From: Rattus norvegicus
Lineage: Eukaryota > Chordata > Mammalia > Rodentia > Muridae
Direction of reading: 5' to 3'
Assembly (NCBI RefSeq): GCF_036323735.1
Contig: NC_086023.1
Location: 18,893,001-18,957,000 of the forward strand
DNA: 64,000 nt
Position numbers and translations under genes: made by a program. This document shows, in pieces, positions 55,926 through 64,000 of this stretch (positions are counted from its first letter, which is position 1; each line of letters begins with the position of its first letter). The notes below the pieces were generated by a model. The model worked only from the letters and a program-made list of their open reading frames with translations. It did not search any database and was not told where the DNA came from.

Positions 55926-58900
55926 TCTAAAACCAAGTTTCTAATCTTGGCCTCATGTTATACTCTCAACTCAGATCTCTCCTTTTATCTTGTATCCATT
56001 TTTCTAGGCTAGAAGCCCCTCCTTTGTAAAATTTTATACACAAGAACCAAACAACTCGTGACCGTGAGCAATGTTTTTAAAAGCTACAACCCATAAAACA
56101 ATTACATTATTACAAAAATTTTTTGTTTTGATAAGCCCCCAGAATGGTAGAAAAGATGAAAAGGTCAAAAGAAACATTTTTTAAATAGTAAATCAAATGT
56201 ATGTTCTTCATGACCTAAAGATGTTTAAGAACTTTTGTGGGATCTAAGTCATGATTGGCAAGTCACATCTCTGAGCTCTATTATGCATCTTCACTGAAAT
56301 TCACATATCAGTTCAGACTCACATTATACAGAACTAAAACTCTTCATTTTTCATCTTCAAGAGTTGTTGACTCATCTGATTTCCAAAATGTATTTCTATT
56401 CCCAACAGGCAATTACTATATTTATTCAATGTGTGCAGTCATGTGTACATGGTAGTGAACCAGCAATCTACATCAAATGCAATGTCTTTAAGTTAAGGAC
56501 ACATCAAAAGCAAGATTATGTGCAATAAGTTGATGCTTCTGGACCAGAGGCTTACCAGAACCTTGAGTTGTATTTTCCTTGGAACAATGCTTCTCTACTC
56601 ACTAAGTCAATGTTTACAGCCACTTTCTAGGGCATAACTTTCACAAATAATGGAAATTGAAATTTTCTAAGGAAATAACTGGATAATAGAAGAGATATAT
56701 TTTTAAAACATATTAACTAGCAATGAAACCTTTATGCAAAAAATGTATAGTACAAGTATTGGATTCCTAAAGTCATAGTTTAGCCTGAGATTGATTTAAT
56801 CAGCCCCCAGGGCATTTGGAAAGCAAGCTGGCCCTGGTAGCCTGCTGCTGCCTCTCAGAAGAGTTGATATTATAAATCCCTAGAGGAGTGAGTACTTAAA
56901 TAGTAAAGATCTATGGAGAAGGCCTTGTAGCTTATCTTAATCTAAAATAGTCAGAAAATGTCATTAAATTCATAGCCTGAGTTCAGAGCAAATCTCAATT
57001 CGGTGTCTTTTGGGGAATTTGGATTTGACTTTACCAGTCTACCTCTTTTTTTTTCTACTCAAAAACTAGTGGCCAAGTTTGATAGAATCCATTCTATCAC
57101 CACCTACCTATGGGTCCCATTCTCTCCCATATTTTTCTGTACTTTCCTCTCTCATTTGCTCCCTTCCCTGTTTTTTTTTAACTGAGAGTCATGGAGCAGC
57201 TAAAATCTGCATGGCATTCCTTTAAGCATCACACAGAAGGAAGGCTCCTGACCTTCCCTGAAGTGAACAGGGTACTGCAACAGATGATAAAGGCAGAGCT
57301 TCAGATGGGAGTGTCAGTTTCCCTGAGAAGTCATGAGAAGAGAGCAAGGTCCAGGTGGGAAGGAGCAGTAAGTGTCCAAGGCACAGAAAATCAGTGTTTC
57401 TGCTACATATCTCTGAAATGAAGGTACAAATGAGACCAGCTTTCTGCCAAGTTTAAACTCAAATGAATAGTGCCATTCTGCTTATGGTTCCCCACATTAA
57501 TTATTTTGACCCTAAGTGTCAAGACGGAATGACAATTTTGATGACTATAAATTTGGTCACAATTTTATTGCCAGGAAAAAACCATGGAAACTCTTCTTTT
57601 GTATTCTGGCCTTGAACATAGCTGAGAAGGGGTCATCATCCCTTTTGGGCTCTGCTGTATCTTTTTCAATGCTTGAAGAAGGCGCATGTTCTCAGCGGAG
57701 TGAAGAAATTCTCACACGGGCTTCTGTGTCAGAAATCTTTGTTTTTTTCTGTCTTAATTTAAGCTTGGTGTACTCTGTCAACCTCACACACATGGTTCTT
57801 CATCTAGAAAACTTTGACTTAGCTTTATGTTTCTATGATTTCTTCCTGTCTTATATGAACCATGTACTTCCAGTACACTACTTGATTTGGAATATAGAAG
57901 ACCGTCTTCTATAAAAGTGATCTTTACTTGTAAGTGAGATCATCTCTAAGGAATGTCTGTCTTCACTGTCATACCTCAAGCCAGTTTCCCATCATTTATC
58001 CATGCCTATCCTCTATGTTCTTCTCAATTTAGATCTCATTATTGTAATGACATTAGGTTCTTTTCATTTCTATGACATTCATTCCAGGTTTATTGACTTT
58101 TCTTCAGGTCTATACCTCATTAATTTTCTCCTTCTCATAGTTCTCTAGAGTGTACAGTGCTAAGGTGGAACTGCTCCCAGGTCTTGAGCTTTCCAGGAGG
58201 AGTTCCCCACTCCTCTGCTGGTATACTTCTTCCCTTTTAGCCACTCTGGGCATCTGCATGGGCATCATACACATACTGCACTGTATGAACATAGACTGCA
58301 AGAGGGTTCTCTTGGGTTCTTCCAAACATTATAATCTTAAGCCTAGAAATTCTCATCTTTAAGTTTCTTCCCTCTACCAAGACAGTACAGGATAGGTCTG
58401 GCAAAGTTTGGGGCTACCAATGCAATGCTCAGTGTTCCTAGGATAACCACAGTCTTAATCATTTCCCAAAGCCAAGAAGGTCCTGGGGATGAATTTCTTT
58501 AGTACATCTGCTCCTAACCAACCAGAGAGAAAAGAAACAAGAATTATACTTAATTCACCTTCATCCAGTGATTTGAGCAAAGACTACAAAGGTGCAATGC
58601 ATTCACACAGTTTTAATAATTTAAGATAAATCAGCCTGTGTTCATCTTCACACTGTCCATATGCAATGCTATTTTCATCTTTGTTTTGAAAATAAAAGAA
58701 GTTATCTGAGAAGGTTGGTGAGGTAACTGGAGGTAGAAACAGTCTAGCTTCAACATTGTTATCCTAAGACTCCATCCTAGATAGGTTCCATCTCTCATCT
58801 TTATGAAAATACCTTTCAGCCTCAGTGCCAGAAGTCTCCAGTCCTCCATAGCATTACATGGTGAGAATCCTCATAATACCAGGTCCCTGTTGTGACTAGA

Positions 58901-59239
58901 ACCATTGGACCCCACACTTCATTTTTGAGAACTTTCTCCTTTCTTCCATCAGTTTTTTTAAGTCAATGGCTTTAGGTTTTATTCCATTCATTTGTGATTC
59001 CTGAAGGTAGGTGAGGGATGGAGACAATTTAGAGAATCTTGGTGTTAGGAGTTTATTTTTATAATCTTTAAATATTCCATTGGGTACAAACTGATGGGAT
59101 TGTAGAGAAATTCTTTCTTTTACCTGTTTTGCCACAAAAGTCCAAGGGCTAAAGGGTATAAAATGGAAACACAGGGGTTTACATCCTTGATATTGCACAG
59201 CTACTTAAGAAAATGTTCTCTGTGGGTAGAGACAGTCTC
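55926..59239. other. unique sequence, no gene recognised
   Basis: Contains frames of 132 codons (57516-57914, plus), 76 codons (57191-57421, plus) and 100 codons (58896-59198, minus). None has a recognisable domain, signal or paired splice pattern I could defend. No repeat family recognised, although part of 58.1-59.2 kb could be an old rodent repeat. Confidence 0.4.
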
Positions 59240-59242
59240 TAG

Positions 59243-59345
59243 GGCTGGGGATTTAGCTCAGTGGTAGAGCGCTTGCCTAGGAAGCGCAAGGCCCTGGGTT
59301 CGGTCCCCAGCTCCAAAAAAAAAGAACCAAAAAAAAAAAGAGTGA
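59243..59345 (+). mobile_element. ID SINE (rat), copy 3
   Basis: 'ggctggggatttagctcagt' head, body near consensus ('gcgcttgcctaggaagcgca'), two-part poly(A) tail. Flanked by an 11-bp direct repeat, gagacagtctc (59229-59239 and 59349-59359). Confidence 0.93.
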
Positions 59346-59369
59346 AAGGAGACAGTCTCAGCAGCTGAG

Positions 59370-59445
59370 GCTGACTTCATCTTGACAGTCTTTGTGCCTC
59401 ACCTTCCAGAATGCTGGGATCATAGGCAGATGGCACCAGATCCAA
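59370..59445 (-). mobile_element. possible B1 fragment
   Basis: 'accttccagaatgctgggat' and 'cataggcagatggcacca' resemble the antisense 5' part of B1. Short and diverged. Confidence 0.35.
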
Positions 59446-59719
59446 CTGAGAAGATTCTCAATAGAAGATGACTCAAGTTATGACTTGAAGTAGATACAGG
59501 AATTAGACTGCCAATATCATGGTTGGATGGTTTTTAAAGAACAGGTGACAGACAATTTAAAAACCAAAGATCTATGAGAAAAACTATAGTTAACTCAAGA
59601 GACCCAAAAGCCTAAGCCTTCAGTGAGAAAGTGAGGCAAGAGAGAATCAATGAGGACATGTTCAGAGGACAGAACACGGTGAAAAGCATTATCTTTTGGC
59701 TCTATCTTTACCTCTTCCA

Positions 59720-59723
<4 letters not shown>

Positions 59724-59771
<48 letters not shown>
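59724..59771. repeat. (GT)n microsatellite
   Basis: Twenty-four uninterrupted GT units. Confidence 0.95.
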
Positions 59772-59773
<2 letters not shown>

Positions 59774-59923
59774 CAGTGCTATACACAGAGCAATGGGTGA
59801 ATGTCATTTGGCATCTCTTCTCTCATTGTGAGTTTTCACTTTGATGGCATCCCTGGACTCTATAATACTGACCCCTGAGACACATAGCATACCTAAAAAG
59901 CCAATGCCATAGGCTGGGGTGCC

Positions 59924-60154
59924 ATGTCGATGCATGAATTCCTGGAGTTGAACTACATCAAAGATGACATCAAGACAAACGATTTGGTGAAAAAAAACAA
60001 GGCAATCCTGGAAGTGGTCCAGTCTGATGATGAAAACACTGAACTTGCTATCATGAGGCAGCACCAACCTCTAAGGATTCTAAATCCTGAAAAAAAAAAT
60101 GAAACTGAAATTGAAGGGGAAAAAAAAGAAACAAAAGAAAGTGTCCTGACATAG
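59924..60154 (+). CDS. unrecognised 76-codon ORF, possible retropseudogene
   Basis: The predicted peptide is hydrophilic, with an acidic/lysine-rich end (about residues 55-76: KKNETEIEGEKKETKESVLT) and a soluble-looking middle (VVQSDDENTELAIMRQHQPL). This composition is less typical of random AT-rich frames than the others here. No domain is recognised, no promoter or splice signal is evident, and several A runs encode the lysines. An A-rich stretch and an ID element follow at 60.4 kb. It may be chance, a fragment of a processed pseudogene, or an exon of an unknown rodent gene. Low confidence. Confidence 0.2.
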   Translation: MSMHEFLELNYIKDDIKTNDLVKKNKAILEVVQSDDENTELAIMRQHQPLRILNPEKKNETEIEGEKKETKESVLT

Positions 60155-60410
60155 TGAGCATCCCTTGGAGCAGATTTCAACCTTGATCATGAGTGAGCCT
60201 TGGTATTGTGGCCTTCAGTCTACTTCTCCAAGTGGCCAAACACTTTTTCATTAAGAAAAAAGATATCTAGTCAAGACACTTCAGGTTTTATTTGGATCTA
60301 ATTAACACTATGTGTATTTGAAGGATATCCAGAGCACAAGGAAAGGCAGGAAAACCAACAAATGATCTGTTAGTAATTGACTGGAAACAATATAGAAAAT
60401 CAAAAAAAGA
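60155..60410. other. unassigned sequence, no gene seen
   Basis: No recognised repeat between the short ORF and the fourth ID element. Ends A-rich. Confidence 0.35.
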
Positions 60411-60518
60411 GGGGTTGGGGATTTAGCTCAGTGGTAGAGCGCTTGCCTAGCAAGCACAAGGCCCTGGGTTCGGTCCCCAGCTCCAAAAAAAAAAAGAAAA
60501 AGAAAATAAAAAAAAAAT
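60411..60518 (+). mobile_element. ID SINE (rat), copy 4
   Basis: 'ggggttggggatttagctca' head and near-consensus body ('agcgcttgcctagcaagcac'), then a long A-rich tail with G and T interruptions. The flanks are A-rich on both sides (agaaaatcaaaaaaag / agaaaataaaaaaaaa), so the target duplication is plausible but not clean. Confidence 0.93.
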
Positions 60519-61048
60519 CCAGAAGTCTTTGGGAAGGGAAACATCGGACACATGGTGATTAATTTGAGTGCAGTGGATATTTGAATGTAGAACAACTGAA
60601 CGACTTCATTTTTTTCTTGTTTTGAAACCCAGTGTGCGGCAGGTAAAACTATCGACCAAGAGTGGGAAATACTAATGATGAGCAAATACTAATGATGTAC
60701 CATAAGGAGGAGAATTTGGTAAAAAAAAAAAATTGAAAATGCAGTTTTAGTTGCCCACTTAGCAACATCCAGGGGAAAAAATATAAGTCTCTTTCTAGAA
60801 ATAATTACTTTTCCCAATAATTTAGTAGCATTTATAATACAGATATCCAATAACATTTTTATAAGTGGAGAAAATGCATTCACTTATTTTAGCACTGGAT
60901 TAGAACCTTGATAATAAGGTTTATACCATATACTTTATTTTTATAAAGCCTACAGTGACTTATTTTGACTTATCTTGCATGAAACCTTAAGTGTAGTCAG
61001 TGCTTAATTCATGACATCACAGGAATTAAAGGTCAGATGAATTATTGG

Positions 61049-61049
<1 letters not shown>
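60519..61049. other. unique sequence, no gene seen
   Basis: No recognised repeat or coding region. Confidence 0.4.

Positions 61050-61090
<41 letters not shown>
61050..61090. repeat. (TG)n microsatellite
   Basis: About 18 TG/GT units ending in GCGCGC. Confidence 0.95.
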
Positions 61091-61092
<2 letters not shown>

Positions 61093-61097
61093 ATGGG

Positions 61098-61265
61098 TAC
61101 ATGGGTGGGTGGAGGGATGCATATGTGGATAGGTAAATGGATTGGTGGGTACATGAATGGGTGGGTGGGTGGATGGATAGATGGATGGATGAGTGGATAG
61201 ACAGGTGGATGAATATGTGGATGGGGATGGAGGGATACATGGACACATGTGTGGATTGTGGATAG
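61098..61265. repeat. (TGGA/TGGG)n degenerate tetranucleotide repeat
   Basis: Imperfect GGAT/GGTG tandem units ('gggtgggtgggtggatggat', 'agatggatggatgagtggat'), G-rich on the plus strand. It directly follows the TG repeat. The minus-strand Pro/His/Ser-rich frames here are translations of the repeat. Confidence 0.9.
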
Positions 61266-62269
61266 ATGTAGATGTGCATAAATAAGTAGATGAAGAGATG
61301 GTTTTAAATACCCAGAGAAATAAAGTAAAAGAGAAATTTTAAAAATGGAATTTAACTAACAATTACAAACTATTATTTGCTATCAGAAATCCTTTGTTTT
61401 ATTTTTTTAATTTGTTTGCTGATGTAGTCATAATTGTCAGCATTAGGAGTAGTAAAGATGATCTTGCTGGTAACTTGGTAAATCAATTCTGTGTGTGTCA
61501 TTATTTCAAGTCATTTTATCAAGTTATCTCATACCTTTTAAAATTAAAATATCCATTAAGTAACTCAGTTACCTCTGCTGTTTAGTTGATGGCTGGGTTT
61601 CCACGAATGTTTCATGTTCACCTCACTGTTGCACTTTAACCTTCTAGCAGCCTCTGTTGTACTCGTGATGGACTTCACTCCAGGATGAACATAACTCTCA
61701 TTGTAATTGTTATCACAGATGTCACATGTGATCTAACTAGTCTGTAGGAAATAAAACACTGCCAAAGTCAACAGCAATTTAATACATCAGAAAAACACTT
61801 AGCTAAATATCAGCCTAACACCTTAAGACTACTCAAGCCTGACAATGCTAAGAAATATTTATAGAAAGAAACAAATTGCTCAGAAGTTCAATATAACTGT
61901 CACCTTTCATATTCACAGGTGATATTTCAAATTAAAGTATGTCTCATGTTTCTAAATCTCTTGGCCACTTTGACAGCACACCTACCTTGAGAAAAACTTT
62001 CATTTAAGTATTTCATCTTTTTTTTACCTAAAACATTGGTACTTTCTAAGTCCATATTCTTATTAGTAAAATAAGAAAAAAAGTTACTGTGTCTTTGTAG
62101 GATACATGCAAAAATTCACATATATGAATCATCACTAATTGACGTCATTGACAGAAGCTAATTCTATGCACTACATGGTCTCTTTCCTACAGGATGAACT
62201 GTTTCACCGTCAAATTTGCCTATCATGTTTTGCTACTTTATAGCTACATTATCTTTGTCATTGTTGTGA
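61266..62269. other. unique sequence, no gene seen
   Basis: AT-rich, with no recognised repeat or gene. Confidence 0.4.
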
Positions 62270-62520
62270 CCAGATGCTGACATAGTGCTGACAAATTAAG
62301 TGAGGAAAGATTTATTTTAGCTCACCTGAATTCAACTCACAGAGCCCACTGTCCCAGAGTAAGCTGATGCAAGTGCAGTCAGTAAGGAGTAGGCCTTACT
62401 GATCAGTTGCTACCAACTGCTCCCCTTCTATTGCTCCTCTCCATTTCCTTGACACTATAATCTTCATATTCCTACATTTTTACTGAATTTATTCCAGACC
62501 GTAATGTTTTAGTAGCCAGA
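62270..62520 (+). repeat. possible dispersed rodent repeat fragment
   Basis: 'cattgttgtgaccagatgct', 'gaggaaagatttattttagc' and 'tcaactcacagagcccactg' resemble the start of a common rodent repeat, but the similarity fades after about 150 bp. Weak. Confidence 0.35.
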
Positions 62521-62554
62521 CGTATATAGATGCTCATTACTTTTCAAATTCTAT

Positions 62555-62717
62555 GTGGAGAGGCAGAGGCACATGCTTGCCAAGTAGCTGGGTGGAAGTC
62601 AGATGACAACTTGTGGGAGTAGGTTCTCTCTTTCTACATGTGTGTTCTGGCAGTTGAATTCATGTCGTCAGGCTTGGTGGAAAGTGCCTTTTACCTATTG
62701 AGCCATCTCCCCACTCC
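62555..62717 (-). mobile_element. B3/RSINE-type SINE
   Basis: The plus strand reads 'gtcagatgacaacttgtggg', 'taggttctctctttctacat', 'gcagttgaattcatgtcgtc' and 'tattgagccatctccccact', the antisense of a B3/RSINE element with its head at the right end. Confidence 0.75.
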
Positions 62718-62959
62718 ATCTCATATTTTATAACAAACAATGTTGTCTATGTCTTTACCTACTTTGAAAATATGCATCAACCAGCTGCTTTGGACAAAGC
62801 TGTGTTCTGTTCTCTAGAAACTATCAGTGAGATGGAACAATCTAGTTCTAGTAATAGCCATATGATTCTGTCCTACTATGGGTTCTGTTGCTGTAGTAGA
62901 ATAACATGGACTAGATAACTTTAAAAGTGGTGAGTATTTGTAACTGAAGTTCATAAGTC

Positions 62960-63055
62960 CAGCATTTTGGAAGTTTAGAAAAGAAGTTTTCTATGAGTTA
63001 CAGACCAGCCAGGAATACAAAGTAATACTATGTACTAAAAACAAAACATCCTGTG
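62960..63055 (+). mobile_element. possible B1-like fragment
   Basis: 'gttacagaccagccaggaat' and 'acaaagtaatactatgtact' followed by an A-rich end recall a proto-B1/B1 element in plus orientation. Heavily diverged. Confidence 0.3.
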
Positions 63056-64000
63056 CCAAAATGACTAAGGTAAATTTTTTCTAGCATGTTTGAGGCCCTG
63101 AGATCCCTCAGTACTACGAAAGGGAAAGAATATTTTCCTTATAATTTGAGGGCCTTGGAGGCACTGCTATCTGGCATCAAGATACTGGTATCTGTTAAGA
63201 GCCATCTTTTGGTGTAATGCAGTAGAAGATATCGTATTGTTGGACAGAAGGAATGTCTTAATGAATATGAAGATTGCATACAAACTTTCCCAGAACACAT
63301 TCAAAACATAGAAAATGGGTATCATGCTATTAAATAGGTAAGCAGGGAGAGTTTTACTCCGTCACAAACAAAAGAACATCTGTGAAGCACACGCCTCCAG
63401 ATCTCAGCCCGAAATTCTTTATTAAGACTCTTGAACAATTTTTAGTACTGTCATCTGCAGCCATTTCGTCCAATTTTCTAGGAGGCAGGAAAAGAAAGCC
63501 CAGCTCGTGTAGCGAGACCATTAAGGCTCACCACCATTTCTGTTCCCTTTGCTACACAGTACATATCAGTATTCAAATGTTCTTTCAAATCAAGCTCTGG
63601 AAGCATGCTACTGCCTAAAACAGCCTGTTAACTGCTCCTCCGTGTTGATTCTATTTCTGGGTTCATGACTGATGAGGAAGAAGTCACATCTCCAGCCTTC
63701 TTGGAGCATAGGAATGGTTGTGGCACTATCACATAACAGGTTCTGTGGCATATGCAGTTCCTATCTCCCTGCAGGAAGCTGCTCCCATTATCATCTCATT
63801 CTTACTTTCACTGGCCTGAAAAACAGCACCCCACTGAGGAAGATTATTTAAACCACAAAATGGTATCCAACTGCTGAGAAAAAGAAAGCCTGGATCTCAA
63901 GGTACTTTCATAGCGCAATGCAATACAAGTTATTTGCTCTGAGCTGTTTGGCAAGCCTTTGAGTGTCACATGGCAGAGAAATAATCTCGATGGTTGATAC
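63056..64000. other. unique sequence, no gene recognised
   Basis: No repeat recognised. A 78-codon plus frame (63382-63618) lies in a stretch of more balanced composition, but I see no domain. The window ends here, so anything spanning the edge is cut. Confidence 0.4.

Noticed and set aside
45581..55935. taaaacc near both ends as target duplication of the old minus-strand L1
   Set aside because: Seven bases only, not aligned with the exact element ends; chance match cannot be excluded.
57516..57914. 132-codon plus-strand frame
   Set aside because: No domain, start context or homology I can recognise, and its length is within chance for AT-rich unique DNA at this scale.
61004..61279. His/Thr/Pro/Ser-rich minus-strand frames
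   Set aside because: Translations of the TG and GGAT repeats.

Overview
This is a mammalian, almost certainly rat, intergenic window. It holds four ID SINEs with the 'ggggatttagctcagtggtagagc' start (abundant in rat), B1/B2/B3-type rodent SINEs, and several LINE-1 copies with a rat-type L1 3' end. It also has long (TG)n, (TTC)n and (TC)n microsatellites and no prokaryotic signals. I find no host protein-coding gene, no tRNA or rRNA gene and no CRISPR array. The long open frames are LINE-1 ORF2/ORF1 or their shadows.

Layout. 1-11 kb: mostly unique AT-rich sequence with a B2, a B3-like SINE, (TAG)n, (TG)n and one dispersed rodent repeat. 11-24 kb: a pile of L1 debris. It includes a 3'-UTR-only insertion on the minus strand (11146-11369), old minus-strand L1 pieces, a young 600-bp 3'-UTR insertion with a 13-bp target duplication (13889-14488), and a 1.6-kb truncated L1 (15377-16979) that itself carries a 114-bp L1 tail. 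Old L1 then follows on both strands (17.8-23.5 kb). 24-33.3 kb: unique sequence, a dispersed repeat, and a candidate decayed minus-strand LTR element (26915-32418). Its right LTR was split by a polyadenylated retroposed transcript (31357-32016). A degenerate 80-bp tandem repeat follows at about 33 kb.

35077-40245 is the best-preserved mobile element: a young plus-strand L1, 5'-truncated inside ORF1, with a perfect 15-bp target-site duplication. ORF2 is open for 1110 codons with its endonuclease and reverse-transcriptase catalytic residues present, then is cut by a one-base deletion just before the cysteine-rich C-terminus.

40.5-45.6 kb carries a microsatellite, B1 and ID SINEs, dispersed rodent repeats and a 213-base uninterrupted pyrimidine run. 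45600-55925 is an old, nearly full-length minus-strand L1 split in its ORF2 by a younger plus-strand L1 (49738-54033). The inner L1 has its 5' UTR joined directly to the middle of ORF2. The two form head-to-head inverted ORF2 arms of more than 3 kb. 56-64 kb is mainly unique, with two more ID elements, microsatellites and SINE fragments.

The biology here is successive retrotransposition. L1 supplies the machinery. The ID, B1 and B2 elements and the retroposed transcript show the expected products of L1-type target-primed integration: A-rich tails and 11-17 bp direct repeats. Nesting gives relative ages. All family assignments come from reading the sequence; no alignment or database search was run.
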